64,000 nucleotides of DNA. Origin: Rhodosorus marinus. Taxonomy: Eukaryota > Rhodophyta > Stylonematophyceae > Stylonematales > Stylonemataceae. This document shows, in pieces, positions 1 through 9,139 of this stretch; position 1 is the first letter of the stretch; the number at the start of each line of letters is the position of its first letter. Below the pieces are notes generated by a model. That model was given only the letters and a program-made list of their open reading frames with translations. It had not been told where the DNA came from and ran no database searches. The stretch is taken from the NCBI GenBank assembly GCA_029953675.1, contig JAMWBK010000003.1:744001-808000 (forward strand), in the 5' to 3' direction. The position numbers and the translations under genes are program-made.

Positions 1-1
1 G

Positions 2-331
2 CAGGGGACTGCCGCCTCCAGAAATGCGCAGCTTAGTAGGAGCAATCGACGGACTTACATTCCGGGAAACATTCTTCCCGGTGTGTCCCTGGGGTTGAGT
101 GTAACTTCAGAAGTGCGAAATAATGGCTACGGAAACGCACAGTTGTGGTCCAGCTATTCCAACGGTCCTCACACCCTCAATTTAGGTTACGCGAACGATG
201 CGGACGCCGTTCTACAGCAAGGGGGTGGGGGCGTTCCGTTCATCCGTTTGCAACCTTCGCTGAGGTTTGATATTGATGCGCCGTACATGTGCTCCGAGCT
301 TCAGAAGAGGCGACAAGGAGGGCGAGGATAA
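2..331 (+). CDS. 3' end of an unrecognised gene entering from the left
   Basis: An open frame of 110 codons runs in from the window edge and stops at 331. The product is rich in Asn, Ser and Gly, with a Gly run near the end and a basic C-terminus (KRRQGGRG). I recognise no domain. It overlaps the 3' end of the minus-strand model ending at 301 by 31 bases, tail to tail, so one of the two 3' boundaries may be wrong. It could be a last exon or chance open frame. Confidence 0.33.
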   Translation, partial: QGTAASRNAQLSRSNRRTYIPGNILPGVSLGLSVTSEVRNNGYGNAQLWSSYSNGPHTLNLGYANDADAVLQQGGGGVPFIRLQPSLRFDIDAPYMCSELQKRRQGGRG

Positions 332-1274
332 GCAGATTTGCGAACGAACGCTAACAAGATTTTGTATAAAAGATAGATGAAAAGTTTTGCCTGACGATCC
401 GTCAGATGTTGGAGGTTGGCCACATCTCCGCCTTGGAGGTCTCTTATCAAGTCTTCTCATTCAAAAATCCAGCGCTGCTCTGGTTCGTTTGCGCGCTTAC
501 AACTGCGCGGGTAGAGCCCGGGTTGACATACTTTTAAGGCTCTAGCGTCTGAAACCCCACGATGGTAGAAAACGCAGATTGAACGCGGGTTTCTGATCAC
601 CCCTTCCTCGCCGGCGCCTGCTTTCTCGTCTATGGTCTGCAATCGATTTTTTTGTATTCACGGAGCGCAATCTGGCTTTTGGAGTGCGAGAGATTGTAGC
701 GTCATCGCGCAGATCAAGCAAGTAAACCCTATTCAGTTTGCTCAAGCCTATATATCGATCCCTTCACGAACAAACTCCAAATCGGGTCTTCGGTGAAAGA
801 GTCTTGCTAATTTGCGAACGCCGTGCTCATGCTTTAAGAGCAGTAACAGCGCTTCCAATGTCTCAAGCGTTTGGGCTCTGTACAACAATGCCTTTCTCCG
901 CTAGAGTTCATTGTCATCATCATCACCACACACTCGACTATTCAGAGACACCCCAACCCCAAGAGGGGGGGGGGTTGGAAGTTGGGTGAAACATGATAGG
1001 GAAACGGGCCTCGAAAACTAAGCTGGCGGCGTCAGAGCACCACAGAAAAAATACTTCAGCGAATTGAGAAAGAACTCGAGTGATTGTCATCGCGTCCGCA
1101 AAAACAGCCCACGAAAAAGCCGATCCACACCAAAACTTTCGATCAACCCGAAAGGACCAATTCGAACCTCAAACGACAGGCGGGACAATATCCGCGTGTC
1201 ACAGTCGATTGCAGGGAGCTCACGTTTTCGTAAAAGTCTCCAGAGTACACATCCTCCTTCTGGCGACGCATCAT
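301..1274 (-). CDS. Unrecognised 155-residue protein, four exons
   Basis: The model joins exons 1274-1224, 900-772, 636-501 and 452-301 with consistent phase, giving 155 residues. It starts with a double Met (MMRRQKEDVYSGDFYEN) directly downstream of a sense-strand G/T-rich leader. The second exon is helical and Leu-rich (ETLEALLLLLKHEHG) and is followed by a basic stretch. The last exon is again helical (QAKLFIYLLYKILLAF). No family was recognised. The gene is divergent from RPB10, sharing an upstream region of about 400 bases. The third intron (48 bases) is short, and the first intron (323 bases) could hide another exon. Coding character is inferred, not homology based. Confidence 0.42.
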
Positions 1275-1683
1275 TCCGGCAGTTGACGCCACGGCTCCCC
1301 ACCCCCTCCCCCAACGCCTGGCGACAGCCTGTCCCATGCCATTTTGACTGGAGAAGAAGAGGAAACGAACTGCTCATTGTCGGTGACAATGGGGGATAAG
1401 ATGTGGATGGATGTTTCGGCTTTGGGACGTGAGGGCTTGATGTTTACGTAAGATAATTTTCTCTGATAATCGCTGAGTCTGGTGTGAAAGGAGCTCTAGC
1501 CTGCAGAAGTACGCGCAACTTTTTGTACTTGTGGTAGAAGTGCTTGTTCGGGAAGGTTAGGATTTGGTTTGAACTAGGACGCCCCGAGAGGGGGAAAGGC
1601 GGGGGGGGTGTTGGGTACCTGAAGACCTGGCGGAAGACGAGGCTTTGGACGGCGGCAACTAGTAAAGGTGGGAGGTGGTTATC

Positions 1684-2289
1684 ATGATCATTCCCGTGCG
1701 TTGCTTCACGTGTGGCAAGGTATGTTTGGTGTGTTCCTACTTGTTTGAAAACCTTCAAGGGCATGGCGATCGTTGGAAATCCTGATGTACAGGGCCTATC
1801 ATCAAGCGGATTCGTGTGGAAGAGGAGCTTGGACGCAGCTTGTCTTAGGATCTAAATGTTTAAGGCTAAAAAGTCGGTGCTCAAAGTCATGTTTCTCGTA
1901 TTTTTTCTCTTTTGCTGTCTCTTTATCATGGGAATAGGTTGTCGGAAACAAATGGTATGCGTACTTGACTCTCCTGAGTGAAGAAAAGACGGAAGGGTGA
2001 GCTCTAGAATTACAACCGCCTTTTTGTCCCCTTGTGATTACTACTTAGCGAGCTCTGATGAAGCTTCACTGGCTCCCGACGGGGGATTGTGGACGTAGAG
2101 CATCCGAAGGCATGCGTCAGGGTCTGAACCGTTCTGCTCTTATTTATTATGTCCTCCATATTCGCTCTGACTAGGCAAGCGCTAGACTTACTTGGGCTGA
2201 CGAGATACTGCTGTAGAAGAATGGTTCTTACCCACGTTGATCTTATCGAGAAGCTACTTATGTACAACACTTATGAAGCCCGGGAGTAA
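1684..2289 (+). CDS. RPB10: DNA-directed RNA polymerases I/II/III subunit RPABC5 (Rpb10)
   Basis: This is the small zinc-binding subunit shared by the three nuclear RNA polymerases. Exons are 1684-1719, 1938-1996 and 2175-2289, giving 69 residues, the normal family length. The first exon is only 36 bases and encodes the invariant start [12 protein letters not shown] with the first CX2C zinc pair. The second gives the VGNKW segment. The third gives the second zinc pair (RYCCRRM) and the near-universal [11 protein letters not shown] tail. All phases agree and all splice sites are GT-AG. The gene is tail to tail with the epimerase-like gene, 30 bases apart. Its short exons make it easy to miss. 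Confidence 0.95.
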
Positions 2290-2319
2290 CTATACAGTAA
2301 ACGCATCCAATAATTGCTT

Positions 2320-3282
2320 TCAAACTTGTGTGTCTTTGAACCATTGGAGAGTGTCTTTCAATCCAGTTTCCAGTGAAACTGGCTGACCAAACTCTGGAAA
2401 TGCTTCCGCGAAATTTGAATCAACCACGAAGTCCGTGTCGAACATGTAGCTCATCTCCATTACCTCCCTAAGTGCGGGCATAAACAAGGACACAACGGAC
2501 TTCAAGAACCCTGGCATCTCCGATGTCGCTCCATTCTCAACACCTGCGAGCTTCGGAAAGTCCTCAAACTTTGCTGGTGGAGCGTTCGGAACGTGCCATG
2601 CTTTCCCCCATGCTTTCTCGTTCATTCCAGCAATCGCTAGAGCCTTTGCAAAATCGTCGATGTGGGTGACGGAATGAAGCTTATTCTTCCTCACCACCAC
2701 AGACGCTGATTTCCCCTTGGCCAGCTTTGAGAAGAACATGGAGCCGAGATGTGAATTCGTCACTCCGGGCCCATAAAAGTCGCTTGCACGAACCATTGCA
2801 GTCTTGCATCGCCCAGCTTTTTCAGCATCTTCAAGCATACGGCACAGCTGTGCTCTCAGAAAAGACTTCTTGTACTTGCCATTGAAATCGGAGGTGGCGT
2901 ACGGAAGCTCTGTCGTAACCGTCTTCGCGTCAATGACCTTCTCGGGGTCGTAACAGTACAGGTTGTCCGCCAGTACGAGCGTTGCTCCATTCCTCTCCGC
3001 AGCAGTGATACTGTTCCCTACAGTTTTTGGGAATCCCTCAGACCAGCTCTGGAAGGAGTATTTGAGACCAACGCAGTGGTAGATGACAGAAGCACCCTCG
3101 CACGCCTTCAAGAGCTCGCTCTCAACTGTCGCGTCAGCCGAAATGTGTGGCAAGTCCAACCCCTTGACGCTCTGGGATCGGCTCACTGTACGAACGCTTT
3201 TTCCCGCACCTTGCAGGTGCTTCGCCAACTTCACTCCCGACGGCCCGCTGGCCCCTACAACCACGTGCAGACTCATTATCAT
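2320..3282 (-). CDS. NAD(P)-dependent epimerase/dehydratase-like protein (extended/atypical SDR)
   Basis: A 320-residue intronless protein. The N-terminus has a Rossmann strand with the nucleotide-binding motif GASGPSG (about residues 9-15), followed by an acidic/basic second-strand region, as in NAD(P)-binding extended or atypical short-chain dehydrogenases. The middle holds an NLYCYDP segment and a later FYGPG, both usual near the active site of this superfamily. I do not see a clear YxxxK catalytic pair where expected, although KYKKSF follows; substrate is therefore not predicted. The start could be Met1 or Met3 (MIMSL). No signal peptide is evident, so a soluble cytosolic protein is likely. 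Confidence 0.8.
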   Translation of the reverse strand: MIMSLHVVVGASGPSGVKLAKHLQGAGKSVRTVSRSQSVKGLDLPHISADATVESELLKACEGASVIYHCVGLKYSFQSWSEGFPKTVGNSITAAERNGATLVLADNLYCYDPEKVIDAKTVTTELPYATSDFNGKYKKSFLRAQLCRMLEDAEKAGRCKTAMVRASDFYGPGVTNSHLGSMFFSKLAKGKSASVVVRKNKLHSVTHIDDFAKALAIAGMNEKAWGKAWHVPNAPPAKFEDFPKLAGVENGATSEMPGFLKSVVSLFMPALREVMEMSYMFDTDFVVDSNFAEAFPEFGQPVSLETGLKDTLQWFKDTQV

Positions 3283-3591
3283 GCTCTTCGAACGACTCTC
3301 AGATAAACCTCCAGATCCACAGATCCTAACTACCTTACCCTACTACTCCTCGAGCAGGTCGTATCCTCGCGACATGCCCACTCGATTATAGCCACCTGCC
3401 GTTCACCTCCCAGCCTCGACAAACGCTAAAGTTGATAGCCTATCTTGCTGAACACGATCAATACCAAACAATATATCTCAACCGTAGCAGAAACCGAGAA
3501 GAAGATCCTTACCCCTTCCCGTTTTGCGGATAATTTAATTTCTTGCATTTAGAAAATAATTAAGAAGGTTTATGATGTAATATAGGAAAGG

Positions 3592-3756
3592 TCAATACTG
3601 GGGGCTTCGAGAGTTTAGAAGATATGCTGGAGTGTGCATGAAGTTTCGCGACCATGCAAGGATTCTTCTCTGAAAGAAAGTTGGCGGAAGGTCCACACTG
3701 TGTAATAGACTTGTCATGGCTTTCTCGTACAATGTCTTTCTAGCCTTCTGGCTCAT
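3592..3756 (-). CDS. Possible small basic protein, 54 residues
   Basis: An ATG-started frame of 54 codons lies just downstream (sense) of a C-rich plus-strand tract, i.e. a sense-strand G/T-rich leader like that of other genes here. The product starts MSQKARKTLYEKAM and is basic and helical at first. No family was recognised. It sits about 200 bases from the foldback element and could be a fragment of a longer spliced gene or spurious. Confidence 0.27.
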   Translation of the reverse strand: MSQKARKTLYEKAMTSLLHSVDLPPTFFQRRILAWSRNFMHTPAYLLNSRSPQY

Positions 3757-3953
3757 CTTTCTTTGTTTTTTTTTCTGGAGTTGTTGGTGACACAGGGTTG
3801 TTGCCCCCTCCCCCCACCCCTTCCATCCAGTTCCCTTCTCACGCGGAAAAGGAGGATATGGCTCCGGCAAGCCTTATACAAACCGTACCATACGGAGCAG
3901 AGCAAAAACTGAGGCGACCGTGGTTGGTTTGATATTGAAATATGGATAACAGG

Positions 3954-4590
3954 TAAGATTGGAGTAAAAGCATTCCTCGTTCGTCACTTGTTTCACACTA
4001 TTCCCACCAGGAAACCCTCCTCCAACTCCCACGAAAACCTTAATCGCCGGGATTCAAACCAAAGTTGTATGTTTTGTGAATACTTTTTACAAAGTAATGT
4101 AGCACATCCAGGTAAACGGGAAAAAAAACAATTCTTGAATATTTCATATTCTTAATCCAGAACAGAATCGGATATGTTTTTTGATGTTTTAGCCATGGCG
4201 ATGTTAAAGACCTTTTTTGAAATTTTTTTATTAATACGAAAAACGGGTTTATTTGGACATCCAGATATCGACTCTAATTATTCAATATTTCATATTTCTA
4301 ATCGAGAATGGATTTTCGATATGAGTTTTTGAATGTTTTTCGACGGCTGAGGTGAATATATATTTTTGAAATTTGTGCAATAGATTTGTCATTGTGCAGA
4401 AGTGGAAATTGGGATTGGATTTTGGCAAGGGGGGGATGTGCAACTATTTGTCAAAAGTATTCACAAAACATATAACTTGGGTATGACGACGAGGGGTTGT
4501 GCGGAGTTTGGAGGTAGCTTTTTGGTGACATGGGTTTGCTAGCGAGCTACAGCTGCAAGTGACGAACGAGGATGCTCTATTCCAATCTTA
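3954..4590. mobile_element. Foldback/MITE-like element with about 150-bp terminal inverted repeats
   Basis: The two ends are inverted copies. The outer ends read TAAGATTGGA and its complement TCCAATCTTA. A second well-conserved inverted block (TATGTTTTGTGAATACTTTT) lies about 107-110 bases inside each end, so the inverted repeats extend for roughly 150 bases with a diverged middle. The AT-rich core carries a diverged direct repeat about 143 bases apart (near 4137 and 4280). Both ends carry TA, compatible with a TA target duplication as in Tc1/mariner-type elements, which is inference. No transposase is encoded, so this is non-autonomous. Confidence 0.75.
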
Positions 4591-4901
4591 ATTTTCTCGA
4601 GATCCCAAATGTTAACAAACGACACTCGCACACGGGGATGAGCGAGTACATATGTTGTTGCTGTTTTTTTTCTAACCGTTGTTGGAGGCTGTCAGTAGCG
4701 GAGCCACCACATTCGGCTGGATAAGTGGAGAAATCAGGGTCTTGCGTTTGTTAAGTATTTCGTAGAGGATCTTGTCAGCAACGCAACGCGCACCCAGCGT
4801 TTTTTTTCTCTGACCCTGTTCTCGGATTTCTTACGCGTCGATGGGGCTGTGGCATTGGCGCATAGTGAACCGACTTGACGAGTCGTGAGTTCACTCTGTG
4901 G
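4591..4901. other. Gap without a recognised gene
   Basis: This stretch holds moderately G/T-rich sequence on the plus strand, of the kind found before start codons elsewhere in the window, and leads into the candidate gene at 4902. Nothing else was identified. Confidence 0.5.
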
Positions 4902-5438
4902 ATGGACAGCTTTTCGACAATTATGTCTCAACCTGTTCCCAATGACGCTACTCATCGTCCGGGCCTGTTTCAGGACGATGAAGATGGTGGGACGGCGTCA
5001 AGAATTTTTGAGCTCGTGGGAAACTGCGACGGTGTATCCAAAGATCTGCTTCCCTGTCAGTAGCGAGCTTTGGCTCGATGGGCAGGTTATTTCTCCCTGC
5101 CGTTCATCGAAACTGATGCATTGCGTTCTTGTTTGCGTTTCCACCAAGCATTATGGTGTGGCTCATACGGGTATTGAGCACTGATGCTGAACTGGAAACC
5201 TGGACCAATGCTTAGTTTGTGGATCCCAGCACTAAGTGATACCATCAACGGCGACTGAATCACGGCTCTGTGAGGTGTTAAGATGTTTCCCATTTGAGGC
5301 GGACGCCTCTGGACAGGGCTTCTGCTCTTGGGATTGAACTCTCAGCCAGAGTCCCGTCCATCGCAAACGGGTACGGGAAAGCTAGCTTCACTAGTGGAGT
5401 CTGCGTTCAAATGGGAACTTGAGCAGTTGAGAATATAG
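4902..5438 (+). CDS. Possible multi-exon gene, unrecognised product
   Basis: The region opens with ATG (MDSFSTIMSQPVPND) after a G/T-rich leader. It continues through an acidic stretch (LFQDDEDGG) and has a convincing last exon, acceptor at 5345 and coding 5346-5438, ending KWELEQLRI before TAG. Between them short frames around 5156-5220 look coding (VWLIRVLSTDAELETW), but I could not join all exons with consistent phase. I recognise no family. Treat the span as a gene candidate, not a finished model. Confidence 0.33.
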
Positions 5439-5579
5439 TTGAATCTGAAAAGCAAGCTTCCCATACGACCGGACAACGTTTCGTGAAAAGCTTTCAAAGC
5501 GTAGTTTACCACGACGCCTTTTCACCCCAAGTCACAGGTTATTCATGTCAAAGTTCAGTTTAAATAGCCTATATATACG

Positions 5580-5732
5580 ATGGGATCTCAACTAATGGTA
5601 CTAGCAGAAGCAGCCGACGCAAAGCTAGGAGCAATAGCCGGCTCCGAAGTAGTCTGTCACTGCACGAAAATACGGAATGTGTCTCCTGAGCAAAGGTGTG
5701 CTTGCATATTATCAACATACACCAAGACCTGA
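5580..5732 (+). CDS. Possible 50-residue protein
   Basis: A short ATG frame gives a 50-residue product with a hydrophobic Ala-rich start (MGSQLMVLAEAADAK) and four Cys in the second half (VVCHC and CAC). A GTGTGC after codon 38 could be a splice donor leading to an alternative end, so the 3' part is uncertain. A TATATATA run lies directly before the ATG. No family was recognised. Confidence 0.27.
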   Translation: MGSQLMVLAEAADAKLGAIAGSEVVCHCTKIRNVSPEQRCACILSTYTKT

Positions 5733-5779
5733 AGCAAGAAAGAAGCTGGACTCCCGTCAGCCGGGAACGGGCATCCTAC

Positions 5780-7100
5780 AAGGAACTACATATCGATCGG
5801 GTGGTAGCTAGCTGATGCCAACATAAAAGTCTGCCATACTAGCAAACAACCTAACCAGACGAAAAAAGCCATGTTAGATCTTCCTGCAGAGGCAAGCACA
5901 AAACATACCTCATCCGAAGAAATAAGTCGTCAAATACGTCAGACTTGCAAAATCCCTCAACACAATAAGTTTGTTTGTTTTTCAGACAGGGATAACTGTT
6001 TAGTTTTGCAATCTCATCCTCGTAAATACATTTGTCCGTTAAAAGTGAGAATAAAAACCACATCTCGCACTTAACAAAGCAGCAACCAAAAGTCCTTCCA
6101 GCAAACGGCACCTACCTGATGTGAAAATACACCTGCCAAAACACACACCACCTACCAGATCCTCAGGTTTCCGTCAAAGCTTCTCTTCACGAAACTATCG
6201 AATGACATTTAACAGAGATCGCATGATTAGTATTCAAGGAGTCAATGACCATCGAGATCGGGGACTAGGCTAGCAACTATCCCCACCCATACCTCCCCCC
6301 GCACCCTCTTAGCAAGCAGTCCATTAGTCCACCTCCACCGGCGATCGCCATTTCCTTAAAAACCCATTAAAAACCGTCCATTTCATCAAACCGATCAAAA
6401 ATATATATATAAACAACATTTATCTACTCTACCACTTCCCAAAATATTAACCAACAAAACTGCAACACGTGTTACCATAATCTTCATCAATTGGATAAAA
6501 TCTGAAATAGTGGATTACTCCAGAAAGTGAGTAATATCTAATTAAAAACTACCACGTGTTTTAATAATCTTCGTTTATTGGTCTAAATCTGTGGATTTGG
6601 AGAGATGGTAATCACTCTCGCTACTTTACTACTTTTAGAAAGTAACTAATTAATTTAATACACGTGTTGTGTAATTATGTTTTAATTGGTTAAAATGTGA
6701 TGAAGTGGAGAAGTAGTTTCGTATGGGGACGTCGAGGGTTTTTAGTTTTGGTTGGAATGGTCTTGAGGAAGACGGGGAATGCATGAAAAAAAAAGAGGAG
6801 AAAACGATCAAAATGGGATAATTTTGAAGGTTTCTTTTTGTGGTTTTTGGTGGTGGTGGTGGTGGTGGTGGTGGTGGTGAGAGTTTTTAGCTTTGTATGA
6901 ACGGGAGGGCTGTCTACGTCCTCTTTGTTTTATTTTTCCAGTTGTTTGGACGACTGAAGGATTTTGTTTTTCTTGTTCAGGAGGGTTTTCGAACAGGGCG
7001 TTAGAGCGGTGTTGTTGCTTTTTTTCTTCCTTTTTTTTGTGGGGGGAGGGGAGAGAGTGGGGTTTGTGTTTGTTTGGGAGTAATCGACAAAACGGGTGAA
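5780..7100 (+). promoter_or_regulatory. 5' region of the PHR2-like gene with three CACGTG/ATTGG modules
   Basis: No convincing gene lies here. Three CACGTG palindromes at 6466, 6553 and 6661 each begin a diverged repeat of about 47 bases that continues with an AT stretch and ATTGG (reverse CCAAT) and ends near GTGGA or TTGGA. Downstream follow a (TGG)n tract at 6848-6879 and a long G/T-rich leader to the ATG at 7101. CACGTG is the core of the plant G-box bound by bZIP/bHLH factors and ATTGG is the CCAAT box bound by NF-Y. Whether they act here is inference. Open frames on the minus strand with a His run are by-products of the TGG repeat. Confidence 0.5.
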
Positions 7101-9044
7101 ATGACTGAGGAAGCATTTGTCCCGTCAGTGAATGGAGATCGATCGGGAGCAGGATCATCTCTGGCTCCAAAGAAACATTCTCTGTCGTAAGTTGTTTCCT
7201 TTGAATATTTGTCATACTCTGCGTCTGTGGGTTTTTGAGGGAGGAGGCTTGTAGTTTCCCCTGTGAACGGGTTTGTTTGAGTTGGTCTTTTAAGGCCCAA
7301 AATTTTGAACTGTGTTTGTGTCAAGCAGTAGAATGTGTCCCTTTTTGATTCTAGTTCCTGAACTGCTTTGTCTTGGTGTTGCAATCACAGGGATGGAACT
7401 AGCAAGATTCTCGTGGTGGAAACAAAACATGGCTGTTCATTCCGAACGTCGAAAATGTCAGAGCACACGCCTAAACGGCATCTTCGAAGAGAGAACGTCG
7501 ATCAGTCTGCGAAAACGGCGTGTCCGAGCATCGGCAAGGTGGGGAATTATTGGACACAATGCTTCAGCTTTTAAAAGGCCCTGACTTGGCGATCTAGCAT
7601 TGAAATCTGAAGGTCTCAATCCGTTTCGCGCCTCTCAACAGACCGGTAAGACGCTGATGTGGTTTCGGAATGATTTAAGACTAAGCGCTAACAAGACCCT
7701 TCAGAAAGCGGTCAAAGAATCGTCAGTCCTTCTGCCGGTCTTCTTTTTCGACCCAGACCTGTTTCAGGCTGATGTATTAGAACAAACTAGGACAAGTGAG
7801 CATCCGCTATCGTTCATTGCCGCACGCCATGATTACAATTCTTGAAAATCCGGCCCATTCACCGTTGCGTTTTCCGGATTGTGTTGTTCAATAGGCCCAT
7901 CAGATGTGATGTTCCTGTTGGAGTCTGTGGCTGCTCTCCGAGAAGAGCTGAGAAAGATCGACTCGGACCTGTACATACAGCGCGGAAGCCCAGAGCTGAT
8001 GATCCCAGCCCTTGTCGACCAGTTTGAGTTTTCAACTGTAGTGTTTCAGAAAGGCTTTAGTCGCCTCGACGTTGAGGCTGAAGCTGCTCTCGAGCAGGTA
8101 TGCGTCGTGCTTATTTCAATGGATTTCGATTTAGAAGTTTGACGCTGAAACTAACCGATTTTCTTCTCCTGCGCTGCTTTTTACCAGGTAATGAATGAAC
8201 GTCATCCTTCAGTATCTTTGAAGCCAGTCTTTGGAAACATGCTCTTCGATCCGGACCAGAGCCCGTTCGAGGTGCAGAATTGCCCACCTCTATTCTCGGA
8301 TTTCCGCGATCTTTTGGAAGGAGCTGGAACCATAGAGGTAGTCTCTGACAAGGTTAAAGCTATCCCGCGCCTTCCTCTCTTGTAAGTTGCGAAGCATGCA
8401 ATGAAATCAATTCAGAAGCGGAGCAGTGGCCGAAAAGATATTTTGGTACTGACTACTCTACCAACTTTTTTACTGAACTTGTGTGCGTTATGACTATCAG
8501 GTACGAACGCTCCGATGACTTACCGACCGTCGAATCGATTAGTGGGGTCAAGTACAGCGGTGAAAATAGGAAGCAGAAAGCTGGTGAAGAAGCAGCAATT
8601 GCGGAAGTGACATCATTACTTCGTGAGATGCAGATCGAGCTTCAATCCGAGAATGTGCTATTCGGTTCAAAGTATCAGAACCAGAAAGACGACGAACTGA
8701 TACCACTTATCAAGCCATGGCTGAAAACTGGAGCGATAAGCCCAGCGCAAATCTTCTCGCTCTGTGACGAAATACATCCGCGGGTGAGCTTTCGAACCAA
8801 ACATGACGAGTTTCCTTTGCGCCTTGCTCTTAGGCTTTTGGTCTAGAATTTTCCTACTGATGAGATCAAAGCCCCTTGCTTCGGTGAACAGATTACGGAG
8901 AGCGTTGTCTATATGGATCTAGTCTACGCCGAATTTTCGAAGCTCTCCAACCTGAGGAGACTTGCGGAAGAGTTGGCGGAAGAGGAGGCAGTAGGATTGA
9001 ACACACCCGCGGAAGGTAGCAAGCTTCTCGCAACAGCGGGCTGA
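7101..9044 (+). CDS. PHR2-like photolyase/cryptochrome-family protein lacking the FAD-binding domain
   Basis: Seven exons (7101-7186, 7391-7538, 7642-7795, 7895-8097, 8188-8381, 8501-8783, 8892-9044) join in phase to give 406 residues. After an N-terminal extension of about 78 residues comes the photolyase alpha/beta (antenna) domain: TLMWFRNDLRLSANKTL, then LLPVFFFDPDLF, FLLESVAALREEL, LYIQRGSPE and ALVDQF. A degraded linker with GEEAAIAEVTSLLREM and PWLKTGAISPAQIF corresponds to the region just before the helical FAD domain. The protein then ends after about 60 more residues, so the catalytic FAD pocket is missing. Plant PHR2 proteins are similarly short. DNA repair is therefore unlikely; the role is unknown. 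Tail to tail with the SMP/PLAT gene, 95 bases apart. Confidence 0.88.
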
Positions 9045-9139
9045 GCGGCGTTTCTTTTGAGTAAGTTCTTTTTTGATTTTTTTTTCGTAGGATGTACATA
9101 TTAATAGATAGGTATTCAAGGCATGGTTTTTCCTTTGTC

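Noticed and set aside
6808-7215. Minus-strand frame with a poly-His run
   Set aside because: The His codons are the complement of a (TGG)n repeat in the leader of the PHR2-like gene; nothing else in the frame looks coding.
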